Origin: Chitinophaga sancti
Lineage (GTDB): Bacteria; Bacteroidota; Bacteroidia; Chitinophagales; Chitinophagaceae
Reading direction: 5' to 3'
DNA: 64,000 bases
Assembly: GCF_034424315.1 (NCBI RefSeq)
Contig: NZ_CP139972.1
Coordinates: 4,836,001-4,900,000 of the forward strand
Part shown: positions 33,718 through 44,219 of the stretch, piece by piece
Position numbering within the stretch: the first letter of the stretch is position 1
Layout: each line of letters begins with the position of its first letter
Translations under genes and position numbers: made by a program
The notes under the pieces: model-generated
Seen by the model: the letters and a program-made list of their open reading frames with translations, nothing else
What the model was told of the DNA's origin: nothing
Databases searched by the model: none

Positions 33718-34229
33718 ACCAGCAAATTTAACAGCTTGCCCGCAGCTGGCAAAAGCCTATTTATTAAGTACTCAGTCCAATGATATTCATCACCCGCCCC
33801 TACGAAAACAATTGAAACACAAGCCGGCAGCAGTGCATTTCAATGCCTCCCCAATCAAACAAAAGGGAATTTTAGCAATAAGACCTTATCTTTGACCAGC
33901 CTTGTCTGGGTCGGTCATTCATGTCGTTGATACATTGTGCAAATTCATGGACCCGACATCCCATCTTCGTAGCCCTATAGCCGAAGATCCTAAGGCTGAA
34001 AAAAGCCAAAAGGGAAAACAAATAGCCTGAGATGTAAGTCAGTTGCCCAAAGCAAATGCTAAACACCAAAAGGCTGGAAAGGGGAAAGGCCAAAAAAACT
34101 GGAAAAGGGGAGGACAACAAATGCAACCTGTACATGTTCATAAACGGATTTAACCCAACCCCGGCTCTACCATATTAATTTTTAAAATATATTTTAACAT
34201 ACCTTTATATCTTAAACCAGCATATTCAA
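33718..34229. other. Intergenic region before the alpha-2-macroglobulin gene
   Basis: About 510 bp with no gene I believe. A minus frame at 33872-34141 is hydrophobic only because the sequence is purine-rich on the plus strand. The downstream promoter must lie near 34150-34229, but no exact TAnnTTTG is seen. Confidence 0.4.
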
Positions 34230-37200
34230 ATGCATCCCAAAAGAAACATTGCCATCCTTACTGGTATTTTCTGTCTGTTATTGTCATGTTTTACAGCTTG
34301 CAAACAATCCAGAAAAGCAATGAACCCTGCCCTGGCAAAATACATCGATGCCTATACCGCCGGTGTAATTTCCAAGCAAAGCACCGTCAGGGTTCAGCTC
34401 ACCAGCAACGTAAACGTCACTCATACCCAAAATGAGCCTGTCAGCGAGGAACTCTTCGACTTCAGCCCCTCCATCAAGGGTAAAGCCTATTGGGTAGACG
34501 CCACCACCATCGAGTTTCGCCCGGATGCCAACCTGACGCCCGGCAAAACCTACACCGCCACTTTTAACCTGGGGAAAGTCCTCAAGGTCGAGAAAGATCT
34601 CCGCTCCTTCGACTTCGAATTCCGTATTATGAGCCCATCGTACGAAATCGAAGACCATGGACTTAAATCCGCCAGCACCACATCGCGGGAAAAAATGGTC
34701 TACACCGGCGCCATCATTACCGCTGACGCTGAAGACCCACAGCAGATCGAAAAGATCGTGACCGCGAAAGCCGGCAGCAAATCCTTCCCTATCAAATGGG
34801 AACACAATGCCGCCGAGCGCACTTCTAAATTCACCATCGAAAATATTACCCGTGGTGCTGAGGGATACAACATCGACCTCACCTGGGACGGCGCTCCTAT
34901 CAAAGTGGAAACCGCCGGTAAAAAACAAATCGAAGTACCAGCCATCGGTGAATTCAAAGTCCTCGATGTAAAAGCGATCGTTGATCCGGAACAATATGTC
35001 CTTGTACAATTCTCCGACCCTGTCAGCATAGCCCAGAACCTCGATGGCCTTATCGGCATCAGCGGCATCAGCGACCTGCGCTATACCATCGAAGGCAGCG
35101 AAGTAAAAGTATTCGCGCCTAAACGCCTGGAAGGGAGCTTCTCCGTTGTCATCAACGAAGGGATCCTCAATAGCTTCGACGACAAACTGCTGCAAAGCTT
35201 CTCTGCCAACATCGATTTCGAAAATATCCTGCCTTCCGTATCCATCCCCGGCAAAGGGGTGATCCTCCCGGAAAGCAATAAACTGGTCTTCCCCTTCGAA
35301 GCTGTCAACCTCAGCGCCGTCGATGTGACCATCATCAAGATTTACGAAAACAACATTCCTCAATACCTGCAAAGGAATGACCTGAATGGTACCCAGGACC
35401 TGCGCCGTGTAGGCCGCCCCGTGGTAGAAAAAACCATTCGCCTCGATACCGATAAATCACTCAATCTCCATAAACGTAACCGCTTCTACCTGGATCTGGA
35501 CAAACTACTCCGTACAGAACCAGGTGCCATCTACCGCGTGACCATCGGCTTCCGCAAAGCATACTCCCTCATGGGCTGTGCTGCCAAAGTAGACGATACC
35601 CAAAAGGTGGAAGATCAATCCGAAGAAGAATACTATGGCGATAGCTACGGCGAAAAAATCGACGAAGACGATGACTTCTGGTCTCGCTACGATAGCTACT
35701 ACCCATACGGTTACAATTGGGAAACCCGCGACGATGCCTGCTCTAACTCTTATTATAACAAAGATAAATGGGCTTCCCGCAACGTTTTCTCTTCCAACAT
35801 CGGTCTTACTGCCAAGAGAGGTAATGACAATAGTATGCTCATTGCCGTTACTGACATCCGCGATACCAAACCGCTGATGGGCGTAGAACTCGAACTGCTC
35901 GACTACCAGAACCAGGTGATTTTCAAAACGAAAAGCGATGGCGATGGTCTTGCAAACTTCGACCTGAAACGCAGACCATACCTGCTGATCGCTAAAAAAG
36001 GTGATGAACGAGGCTACCTGAAACTGGATGATGGCAACTCCCTGCCCCTGAGCCGCTTCGACGTGAAAGGTGAAGAAGTACAAAGCGGTATCAAAGGCTT
36101 CCTCTACGGGGAACGTGGTGTATGGCGCCCAGGCGATACTCTGTACCTGACCTTCATCCTCGAAGATAAACAGCAGAAACTGCCACCTGATCACCCGGTA
36201 ACCCTGGAACTGTACAACCCGAAAGGACAACTGTACAAAAGGATCAACTCCCTGCAGTCTGTAAACGGCTTCTACAACTTTATCACCGCTACCAGCCCTG
36301 ATGACATCACAGGTAACTGGACGGCGAAAGTGAAAGTAGGCGGTGCCCTCTTTACTAAAAACCTGCGCATCGAAACGGTGAAGCCTAACAGGCTGAAAGT
36401 AAAACTGGACTTCGGTAGCAGAACTACCCTTTCCAAAGACGATGCCTCCGAAGGTACCCTGAGCGCTCAATGGCTGTTCGGCGCTACCGCCCAGCACCTG
36501 AAAGCGAAAGTAGACGTGTCACTCACACAACAAACTACCAGCTTTAAAAACTTTGCTAATTACACCTTCGATGACCCCGTTACCCACTTCGACGCGGAAG
36601 ACAAAACCATCTTCGAAAGCGCCCTGAGTGAAAACGGTACTGCCCCTGTGAAAGTGAATCTGCCCCTTGGCAAACTCGCTCCGGGTCAGCTGAAGGCTAA
36701 TTTCGAAATAAAAGTATTTGAGCCAGGTGGCGATTTCAGTATCGACCACTTCTCCATGCCTTACAATCCATTCTCTACGTATGCGGGCATCCGTATGCCG
36801 GAAGGTGATCGTACCACAGGCATGCTGCTCACCGATAAACCACATTCCATCAGCATCGTAAATGTGGATAACAATGGTAACCTGGTGCATGGCTCCAGCA
36901 GTGTACAGGTAGAGCTTTACAAAGTGCGCTGGCGCTGGTGGTGGGATGAAGATGGTGAAAATGAATTTACCAACTTCACACAGGATAGTTACAACCAATT
37001 GCTGAAGAAAGAAACCATTGCCCTGAATAATGGTAAAGGTAGCTGGGATCTGCAGGTCAACTCTCCTGAATGGGGTCGCTACCTCGTAAGAGTAAAAGAC
37101 CTGAAAAGTGGCCATACCACCGGTAAAGCGGTATACATCGACTACCCGGGCTGGTATGAAAGAGTGCAGAAAGAGAATCCTTCAGAAGCCTCTATGCTCG

Positions 37201-39806
37201 TATTCACTTCTGATAAGAGTAAGTACAATGTAGGTGAAGACATCAACCTCACTATCCCAAGCAGCGAAGGTGGCCGCGGCCTCATCAGCATTGAATCCGG
37301 CAGCAAGGTGCTGAAATCCTTCTGGGTAAATACCAGGAAAGGCCAGACCACCTTTAGCTTCAAGGCTGACAAATCCATGGCACCAAATATATACGTAAAC
37401 GTTAGCTTACTGCAGCCACATGCACAAACAGCGAACGACCTGCCTATCCGTATGTATGGGATAATACCACTGACTATCGAAGATGCGAACACCATCTTAA
37501 GTCCGGTGATCACCATGGCCGACAAACTGGAGCCTGAGCAAAAAGCAAGCATCACCGTATCCGAAGCCAAAGGCAAATCCATGACCTACACCATCGCCAT
37601 TGTTGATGAAGGTCTCCTGGATCTGACCCGCTTCAAAACGCCTGATCCACATAGCGCCTTCTATGCAAGAGAAGCACTGGGTGTAAAAACCTGGGATATC
37701 TTCGACTATGTAATCGGTGCTTATGGTGGCGATATGGAACGTATTCTCAGTATCGGTGGTGACGAAGGGCTGAACAGAAATGCAGGTGCCGCAAAAGCAA
37801 ACCGCTTCAAACCAGTTGTATTATATATGGGGCCATTCACCCTGAAAGGTGGTGAAAAGAAAACCCATGAATTCAAACTGCCTCCATACATTGGTTCCGT
37901 GAAAGCCATGGTAGTAGCGGGTCAGGATGGTGCTTACGGTACTGCTGAAAAAGCAGTGGCTGTGAAAAAACCACTGATGCTGCTCACTACACTACCGCGT
38001 GTATTAGGTCCTTCTGAGACCATACAATTGCCGGTGACCGTGTTTGGTTTGGAAAACAATATCAAATCTGCAAGAGTTACACTGGCTACCAGCTCACTGC
38101 TGGAAGTAGTAGGTGAAAATACCAAAACTGTTACCTTCAATCAACCGGGGGAACAAATAGTATACTTCGATGTGAAAGTGAAACCAGCTGTAGGTGTAGC
38201 CAAAGTAAAGGTAACAGCTACCAGCGGTGCTGCGAAAGCAGAAGAACAAACGGAACTGGAAGTACGAAATCCAAACCCGGTGATCACTACGGTGCAGGAT
38301 GCAACTGTAGCAGGAGGTCAAAGCTGGAGTGCTGAATACAAACCAGCAGGTATGGCAGGTACCAATACCGGTGTATTGGAAATCTCTACCGTGCCACCTA
38401 TGAACCTGGCAAAACGACTGGGTTACCTGGTACAATATCCACATGGTTGTGTAGAACAAACGACTTCCGCTGCCTTCCCTCAACTGGTATTGAACCAGCT
38501 GGTAGACCTGAAGAGCAGTGAAGCTGCAAACGCAGATCATAATGTGAAAGCAGCCATCAACAGGCTGAAAGGCTTCCAGACTTCTGATGGAGGTTTGGCT
38601 TACTGGCCGGGCAATGCTGAAGCAGATGAATGGGGTACTAACTATGCTGGTCACTTCCTGCTGGAAGCACAATCCAGGGGTTATGAACTGCCTGCCAGCA
38701 TGCTGGAGCAATGGAAGAAATACCAGCGTAATAAAGCAGCTTCATGGACACCACGCAGTACTAATTTCTATGGTGGCGACCTGACACAGGCTTATCGTTT
38801 GTACCTGCTGGCACTTGCAAAAGTACCTGAGCTGGGTGCAATGAACAGGCTGAAAGAATTCGCATACCTTTCTGATGCAGCAAAATGGAGACTGGCAGCA
38901 GCTTACAAACTGGCAGGTCAGCCAGAAGTAGCGGCTTCCCTGGTGAGGAGCTTACCAACAAGTGTAAAACCTTATAAACAATTAGGTGGCACCTTTGGCT
39001 CTGATACCCGTGATAAGGCCATGATCCTGGAAACACTCACAATCCTTGGTCAGCAGGCACGAGCCAATGTACTGGTGAAAGAACTGGCTGCTGATATGTC
39101 GAAAGATGATTACTACAGCACACAGACTACTGCCTATACCCTGATTGCCATCGCTAAGTATTGTGGTGTGAATAAGAGTGGTGCGAAAGCAACCTTCACT
39201 TACAGGCTGAATGGCAAGGCTACTACCATATCTGCTACTTCTTATATTACCCAGATCCCTGTTGTAACCAATGCAGGAGGTAATGTAAGTGTACAGAACA
39301 CAGGAGGCAATATCCTCTATGCAAGACTGATCTTACAGGGTCGTCCGGATGCAGGGCAGGAGCCTACCGTGCCTAACAATCCTGAAGTACTGGGCATTAC
39401 AGTTACTTACAGCACCCGTGATGGTCATGCGCTGGATGTAACAAACCTGCGTCAGGGTACAGACTTTATGGCGACAGTGAAGATCTCAAATCCGGGTAAA
39501 CGCGGATATTATGAGCAGATGGCATTGACACAGATCTTCCCGAGTGGATGGGAGGTGATCAATACCCGCCTGATGGAAAGCGATAGCGCCTTCCGTAATT
39601 CACCATTCACTTATATGGATGTGCGTGATGACAGGGTGTATACTTATTTCAATCTTGAAGAGAATAAGACACATACCTACAATGTGTTGCTGAATGCTGC
39701 TTATTTAGGACATTATTACCTGCCGGCTGTGAATTGTGAGGCGATGTATGATAATACCATACATGCCTTCCTGCCAGGTAAATGGGTGGATATAAGTACT
39801 AAGTAA
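34230..39806 (+). CDS. Alpha-2-macroglobulin family lipoprotein
   Basis: The 1,858-aa protein has a lipoprotein signal with lipid Cys in SCFTACKQS, a series of macroglobulin-like (MG) domains, an N-terminal Big-type segment, and the thioester motif Gly-Cys-Val-Glu-Gln in YPHGCVEQTTSA at about residue 1410. An alpha-alpha toroid follows (LKGFQTSDGGLAYWPG). It traps attacking proteases in the periplasm by covalent thioester capture. The downstream pbpC (penicillin-binding protein 1C) is the classical partner in bacteria: the pair defends and repairs the envelope after a breach. An acidic insertion (EEEYYGDSYGEK, about residues 465-500) is lineage-specific. Confidence 0.95.
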   Translation: MHPKRNIAILTGIFCLLLSCFTACKQSRKAMNPALAKYIDAYTAGVISKQSTVRVQLTSNVNVTHTQNEPVSEELFDFSPSIKGKAYWVDATTIEFRPDANLTPGKTYTATFNLGKVLKVEKDLRSFDFEFRIMSPSYEIEDHGLKSASTTSREKMVYTGAIITADAEDPQQIEKIVTAKAGSKSFPIKWEHNAAERTSKFTIENITRGAEGYNIDLTWDGAPIKVETAGKKQIEVPAIGEFKVLDVKAIVDPEQYVLVQFSDPVSIAQNLDGLIGISGISDLRYTIEGSEVKVFAPKRLEGSFSVVINEGILNSFDDKLLQSFSANIDFENILPSVSIPGKGVILPESNKLVFPFEAVNLSAVDVTIIKIYENNIPQYLQRNDLNGTQDLRRVGRPVVEKTIRLDTDKSLNLHKRNRFYLDLDKLLRTEPGAIYRVTIGFRKAYSLMGCAAKVDDTQKVEDQSEEEYYGDSYGEKIDEDDDFWSRYDSYYPYGYNWETRDDACSNSYYNKDKWASRNVFSSNIGLTAKRGNDNSMLIAVTDIRDTKPLMGVELELLDYQNQVIFKTKSDGDGLANFDLKRRPYLLIAKKGDERGYLKLDDGNSLPLSRFDVKGEEVQSGIKGFLYGERGVWRPGDTLYLTFILEDKQQKLPPDHPVTLELYNPKGQLYKRINSLQSVNGFYNFITATSPDDITGNWTAKVKVGGALFTKNLRIETVKPNRLKVKLDFGSRTTLSKDDASEGTLSAQWLFGATAQHLKAKVDVSLTQQTTSFKNFANYTFDDPVTHFDAEDKTIFESALSENGTAPVKVNLPLGKLAPGQLKANFEIKVFEPGGDFSIDHFSMPYNPFSTYAGIRMPEGDRTTGMLLTDKPHSISIVNVDNNGNLVHGSSSVQVELYKVRWRWWWDEDGENEFTNFTQDSYNQLLKKETIALNNGKGSWDLQVNSPEWGRYLVRVKDLKSGHTTGKAVYIDYPGWYERVQKENPSEASMLVFTSDKSKYNVGEDINLTIPSSEGGRGLISIESGSKVLKSFWVNTRKGQTTFSFKADKSMAPNIYVNVSLLQPHAQTANDLPIRMYGIIPLTIEDANTILSPVITMADKLEPEQKASITVSEAKGKSMTYTIAIVDEGLLDLTRFKTPDPHSAFYAREALGVKTWDIFDYVIGAYGGDMERILSIGGDEGLNRNAGAAKANRFKPVVLYMGPFTLKGGEKKTHEFKLPPYIGSVKAMVVAGQDGAYGTAEKAVAVKKPLMLLTTLPRVLGPSETIQLPVTVFGLENNIKSARVTLATSSLLEVVGENTKTVTFNQPGEQIVYFDVKVKPAVGVAKVKVTATSGAAKAEEQTELEVRNPNPVITTVQDATVAGGQSWSAEYKPAGMAGTNTGVLEISTVPPMNLAKRLGYLVQYPHGCVEQTTSAAFPQLVLNQLVDLKSSEAANADHNVKAAINRLKGFQTSDGGLAYWPGNAEADEWGTNYAGHFLLEAQSRGYELPASMLEQWKKYQRNKAASWTPRSTNFYGGDLTQAYRLYLLALAKVPELGAMNRLKEFAYLSDAAKWRLAAAYKLAGQPEVAASLVRSLPTSVKPYKQLGGTFGSDTRDKAMILETLTILGQQARANVLVKELAADMSKDDYYSTQTTAYTLIAIAKYCGVNKSGAKATFTYRLNGKATTISATSYITQIPVVTNAGGNVSVQNTGGNILYARLILQGRPDAGQEPTVPNNPEVLGITVTYSTRDGHALDVTNLRQGTDFMATVKISNPGKRGYYEQMALTQIFPSGWEVINTRLMESDSAFRNSPFTYMDVRDDRVYTYFNLEENKTHTYNVLLNAAYLGHYYLPAVNCEAMYDNTIHAFLPGKWVDISTK

Positions 39807-39830
39807 ACAATTCTTACCTATTTTTGCGAG

Positions 39831-39866
39831 ACCTCGCTTCTGCTGCGGCGGAAGCGAGGTTTTTTC
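39831..39866 (+). terminator. Terminator between the macroglobulin and pbpC genes
   Basis: ACCTCGCTTC (39831-39840) pairs with GAAGCGAGGT (39851-39860) followed by T6. It suggests pbpC transcription is at least partly separate. Confidence 0.8.
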
Positions 39867-39879
39867 TGAAAACAATGTT

Positions 39880-42246
39880 ATGTGGTTGCGTAAAAGAAAA
39901 TGGTGGCTGACTGTTGCTGCCATCCTACTGATAATTTATATTTTTTGTCTCCCCTCCCGTTTATTTACGGACCCTACGTCCTTTGTCATAGAAGACAGTA
40001 ATGGCAGGCTGCTGAGCGCCACCATTGCCACCGATGGGCAATGGCGTTTCCCTGTTGACAAACCTGTTCCCGAAAAGTTTGCCAGATGTATTATTGCCTA
40101 CGAAGACAAGCGTTTCAATTACCACTGGGGTGTGGATATCATTGCGCTCCTTCGTGCCATTAAACAAAACATACAACATCGTACTGTGATCAGCGGAGGT
40201 AGTACACTCTCTATGCAGGTGATCCGCATCTCGCGCAATAAACCCCGTACCATCTTTCAGAAGATGATTGAAGCCGTACAGGCGACACGTCTTGAGTTCT
40301 CCTATTCTAAAAAAAGCATCTTACAGTTATATGCCGGCAACGCTCCTTTCGGCGGCAACGTTGTTGGGCTGGAAGCCGCATCCTGGCGTTATTACGGACG
40401 TGGTGCCGAACAACTTTCATGGGGTGAAACAGCTGCCCTGGCAGTATTACCAAACAGCCCGGCATTGGTACATCCTGGTCGTAACAGGCAAACATTATTG
40501 ACTAAAAGAAACCAGCTTTTAAACAGGCTTTGGAAGAATAAAACAATTGACAGCGTTACCTGTGCACTCTCTAAATTAGAGCCTTTGCCTGATCAGCCAC
40601 AGGCCTTACCACAGGATGCCCCTCATTTGTTAGACAGGTTCCGTAAAGATTACCATTCAGGTACCACCCGCATCAAAACCACGCTGGAAGGCGATCTGCA
40701 AAGGAACGTTACAAACATTGTAGAACGCTATCACAATATTTATAAATCCAATGGCATCAACAACGCAGCAGCGATAGTATTAGATGTGGAGACGGGCAAT
40801 ACATTGGCCTATGTGGGTAACATTTATCATCCTGAAGATGCAGAAATGGAAAGCCATGTGGATATTATTCAAAGTCCGCGTAGCCCGGGAAGTACTTTGA
40901 AACCGGTGTTATATGCAGCGATGATGACAGATGGCATGTTATTACCACATAGTTTAGTGCCTGATATTCCAACACAAATAGCAGGGTATACACCACAAAA
41001 CTTTGACCTGGGCTATGATGGCGCAGTACCTGCCAGCAGGGCACTGGCGAGATCACTGAATATTCCGGCTGTGCGTATGCTACAACAATATCGTTATGAA
41101 CGTTTTCATGCATTGCTGAAGAAAATGGGCATCACAACACTGAAACAACCTGCAGATCATTATGGATTATCCTTGATTTTGGGTGGTGGTGAAACGAATC
41201 TCTGGGAGATGTCAGGGATGTATGCAAGCATGGCGCGTACCTTATTGCACCTGGATCAGTACGATGGAAAGTATGATGCGGATGATATCCATGCACCTAA
41301 CTATATCCATGATTTCAGAAGACCTTCACAATATTCACCGGCAGATTATGGTGTATTAGATGCAGGCGCTATCTGGTATACATTCCAGGCAATGGAAGAA
41401 GTGATGAGACCGGGCGAAGAAATGCTCTGGCAACAGTTTTCTTCCTCACAAAGAATAGCCTGGAAAACAGGTACCAGTTTTGGTTTCAGAGATGGATGGG
41501 CCATAGGTGTTACGCCCCAATATGTAGTAGGTGTATGGGTAGGGAATGCAGATGGTGAAGGCAGACCCGGTTTAATAGGCGTAGCGACTGCGGCCCCGGT
41601 AATGTTCGACATCTTCAGGTTATTGCATACCAGTGGCTGGTTTACTACACCTTATAATAAACTGCGAAAAGTAGAGGTATGTAAGCTGAGTGGCTACAGG
41701 GCCAGTGAACTTTGTCCTGACAAGGATTCGCTGTGGGTACCGGTGAATGGCCTGCGTTCAGGGGTGTGTCCTTATCACCAGTTAATACACCTTGATCATA
41801 CAGGACAATACCGTGTCACAGCGAATTGTGAATCACCGTCACTGATGCAGCATGTTCCCTGGTTTGTATTGCCACCAGCTATGGAGTTTTATTATCGGAC
41901 CAAACATAACTATGCGGCATTACCTCCTTACAGACCTGATTGTATCGCAACACTATCAGCAGATAAGCCGACGATGGAGGTGATCTATCCAAGACCCAAT
42001 GCACGTATTTATGTGCCGATAGAGATAGATGGTACTCCGGGAGAGGCAGTGTTTACAGCCACTCACAGGGATACAAAAGCAAAGATCTTCTGGCACCTGG
42101 ATAATAATTTCATTGGTACTACGGAAGAGTTTCACCAGATGGCATTGCATCCGGTGGCGGGTAAGCATATACTGACATTGGTCGATGAAACAGGGGCTGA
42201 AATACATGTACCTTTTGAAATCTTAGCGAAAGAGAAAGAACGATAA
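39880..42246 (+). CDS. pbpC: Penicillin-binding protein 1C
   Basis: The 788-aa bifunctional peptidoglycan synthase has an N-terminal anchor helix, a GT51 transglycosylase domain (EDKRFNYHWGVD, SGGSTLSMQVIR) and a transpeptidase domain with SxxK in SPGSTLKPVLYA, SLN in ARSLNIPAV and KTG in AWKTGTSFGFRDGW. A C-terminal PBP1C-specific domain (MEVIYPRPNARIYVP) follows. It makes or repairs peptidoglycan. It is located next to alpha-2-macroglobulin as in many Gram-negatives. Confidence 0.95.
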   Translation: MWLRKRKWWLTVAAILLIIYIFCLPSRLFTDPTSFVIEDSNGRLLSATIATDGQWRFPVDKPVPEKFARCIIAYEDKRFNYHWGVDIIALLRAIKQNIQHRTVISGGSTLSMQVIRISRNKPRTIFQKMIEAVQATRLEFSYSKKSILQLYAGNAPFGGNVVGLEAASWRYYGRGAEQLSWGETAALAVLPNSPALVHPGRNRQTLLTKRNQLLNRLWKNKTIDSVTCALSKLEPLPDQPQALPQDAPHLLDRFRKDYHSGTTRIKTTLEGDLQRNVTNIVERYHNIYKSNGINNAAAIVLDVETGNTLAYVGNIYHPEDAEMESHVDIIQSPRSPGSTLKPVLYAAMMTDGMLLPHSLVPDIPTQIAGYTPQNFDLGYDGAVPASRALARSLNIPAVRMLQQYRYERFHALLKKMGITTLKQPADHYGLSLILGGGETNLWEMSGMYASMARTLLHLDQYDGKYDADDIHAPNYIHDFRRPSQYSPADYGVLDAGAIWYTFQAMEEVMRPGEEMLWQQFSSSQRIAWKTGTSFGFRDGWAIGVTPQYVVGVWVGNADGEGRPGLIGVATAAPVMFDIFRLLHTSGWFTTPYNKLRKVEVCKLSGYRASELCPDKDSLWVPVNGLRSGVCPYHQLIHLDHTGQYRVTANCESPSLMQHVPWFVLPPAMEFYYRTKHNYAALPPYRPDCIATLSADKPTMEVIYPRPNARIYVPIEIDGTPGEAVFTATHRDTKAKIFWHLDNNFIGTTEEFHQMALHPVAGKHILTLVDETGAEIHVPFEILAKEKER

Positions 42247-42269
42247 CTACTTCTCCATTTCTTCAGCAT

Positions 42270-42304
42270 AAAACAGCCGGTTCTTAAATTGAACCGGCTG
42301 TTTT
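42270..42304. terminator. Bidirectional terminator between pbpC and rarA
   Basis: AAAACAGCCGGTTC (42270-42283) pairs perfectly with GAACCGGCTGTTTT (42291-42304), with A/T tails on both sides. It serves both convergent genes. Confidence 0.85.
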
Positions 42305-42305
42305 A

Positions 42306-43565
42306 TTAATATCCATATTTTTCTTTCCACAAGCTTCTCAGGTGTTTCCTCAACTCATCTTCTCTCGGGTTCTTCCCCGGATCATACAGCTTCATGCCTT
42401 TGATCTGCTCCGGCAGGTACTCCTGCGGAGAAAAACTCCCTTCATAATCATGAGAGTATTCATATCCTTTGTTGTACCCCATTTCCTTCATCATCTTCGT
42501 AGGCGCATTCCTGATATTCATCGGCACCGGCAGGTCTCCTGTTTTATTCACTACAGACAAGGCATTATTTATTGCCATGTAAGATGCATTACTCTTCGCA
42601 GAAGCAGCCAGGTAAGTGGTACACTGAGATAAGATAATCCTCGCTTCCGGATACCCGATCATCGTCACCGCCTGGAAACAACTCGTAGCTAATAACAATG
42701 CATTGGGATTCGCATTACCGATATCTTCAGAAGCAGAGATGAGCAATCTCCTTGCAATGAACTTCACATCTTCTCCTCCTTCTATCATCCTTGCGAGATA
42801 ATATACGGCTGCGTTCGGATCACTCCCCCTGATAGATTTAATAAAAGCAGAGATGATATCGTAATGTTGTTCGCCGGTCTTATCGTAGATAGCTACCCGT
42901 TGTTGTGCAATGTCCATCACCTTCTGATCCGTGATCACGATAGGCGATTCCTGTTGCAGGGTATTCACCACCAGCTCAAATAAGTTCAGCAATTTGCGGG
43001 CATCACCACCGGAAATATTGAACAGGGCACGGGTTTCTTTCAGTTCTATCTGGCGACTCCCTAACCACTCATCCTTTTCCATCGCCTGATGCAGCAGCTG
43101 TAACAGCTGTTCTTCACTCAATGGTTTGAGTACATATACCTGGCTTCTGCTCAGCAGGGCCGCATTCACTTCAAAACTGGGATTTTCCGTCGTTGCACCG
43201 ATCAGGGTGATGATCCCTTTTTCCACTGCACCCAGCAAGGCATCCTGCTGACTTTTATTAAAACGATGAATTTCATCAATAAACAATACAGCATACCCTT
43301 GTCTGCGTGCGATCTCGATCACTTCGCGCACCTCCTTTACACCAGCAGCAATGGCGCTGAGGGTATAAAAGGGTACTTCCAGGGTATGTGCAATGATGTT
43401 GGCAATCGTCGTTTTACCTACACCGGGAGGGCCCCACAGGATCATGGAGGGAATCTTCCCCTGTTGCAGGGCTTTACGTAAGATGCTATCTTTTCCGGTC
43501 AGGTGTTCTTGTCCCACCAGCTCATCCAGTGTCTGAGGCCGTAACCGCTCTGCTAATGGTTCCAT
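42306..43565 (-). CDS. rarA: Replication-associated recombination protein A
   Basis: This 419-aa AAA+ ATPase of the RarA/MgsA/WRNIP1 family has Walker [12 protein letters not shown], Walker [16 protein letters not shown], sensor [12 protein letters not shown] and the C-terminal tetramerisation part ([22 protein letters not shown]). It acts at stalled replication forks in the cytosol. The length is normal. The next gene starts just upstream with an 18-bp gap in the same orientation. Confidence 0.95.
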   Translation of the reverse strand: MEPLAERLRPQTLDELVGQEHLTGKDSILRKALQQGKIPSMILWGPPGVGKTTIANIIAHTLEVPFYTLSAIAAGVKEVREVIEIARRQGYAVLFIDEIHRFNKSQQDALLGAVEKGIITLIGATTENPSFEVNAALLSRSQVYVLKPLSEEQLLQLLHQAMEKDEWLGSRQIELKETRALFNISGGDARKLLNLFELVVNTLQQESPIVITDQKVMDIAQQRVAIYDKTGEQHYDIISAFIKSIRGSDPNAAVYYLARMIEGGEDVKFIARRLLISASEDIGNANPNALLLATSCFQAVTMIGYPEARIILSQCTTYLAASAKSNASYMAINNALSVVNKTGDLPVPMNIRNAPTKMMKEMGYNKGYEYSHDYEGSFSPQEYLPEQIKGMKLYDPGKNPREDELRKHLRSLWKEKYGY

Positions 43566-43583
43566 TTAAAAGATTTGAAGGAA

Positions 43584-44087
43584 TTAAAATAAAGGATCCT
43601 CGTCCTGCCTGTTCTTGTATTGCTTCAGGAAAGTGTAGGAGAGCATTACGTTCGTTACAATTACTGCTCCAACAATGATGAAGAAAAAGGACATAGGTTT
43701 CAGCATTGCTGTCATGGTGGCCCGCTGATCATCCGGGAATTGTTTCATCACCTCTTCCAGTGGTCCCAGGTTACCAGTTTTGAGCATCATAAACAGGGAT
43801 AAGCCGGACAGCACCATATATCCACCTACAAAGAGGCAGATACCGCCTATGATCCGAATACCCCCTGGGGTGCTTTCTTTCAATACCATATTACTATCTA
43901 ACAGTGCTTTTTGCAGATGGAGTGATAATATAGCATGAATTAAAATTGCTCCTAATAAGATTCCAAATGAAAGCACCTGAATGCTCCCCGTGGTGAACAG
44001 CACAATGATGAGCCCCATGAGGAAAAAGGTCGAGAACATAAGGTTAATTGCAGTCAGTCCTCTGAATAATTTAAACTTAAAAGTCAT
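43584..44087 (-). CDS. Four-helix membrane protein of unknown function
   Basis: The 167-aa protein has four predicted membrane helices (about residues 10-32, 36-58, 77-100, 128-152), a short soluble loop (NLGPLEEVMKQFPDDQRATM) and a polar C-terminus. I do not recognise a family. It is 18 bp upstream of rarA on the same strand and likely co-transcribed with it, though a functional tie is not evident. Confidence 0.7.
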   Translation of the reverse strand: MTFKFKLFRGLTAINLMFSTFFLMGLIIVLFTTGSIQVLSFGILLGAILIHAILSLHLQKALLDSNMVLKESTPGGIRIIGGICLFVGGYMVLSGLSLFMMLKTGNLGPLEEVMKQFPDDQRATMTAMLKPMSFFFIIVGAVIVTNVMLSYTFLKQYKNRQDEDPLF

Positions 44088-44219
44088 TGATCTCCGGTTT
44101 ATCGAGGTACAAACCTACTAAATCTTCCTATTAGCAAGATAAAAACCGCCGTCTGTAAAAATCCATTTCTTTCGCAATCCTTGATTTAGCTATCTTTAAA
44201 TACTAAACCTGTTTATTTT

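Noticed and set aside
33872..34141. 89-codon hydrophobic minus-strand ORF before the macroglobulin gene
   Set aside because: Its hydrophobicity comes from a purine-rich plus strand. There is no conserved pattern and no sensible signal or membrane topology.
34284..35372. Long minus-strand ORF (362 codons) inside the macroglobulin gene, and a similar one at 35505-36497
   Set aside because: These are antisense to a clearly real gene with strong motifs. The compositions reflect the codon bias of the sense strand and contain no recognisable domain.
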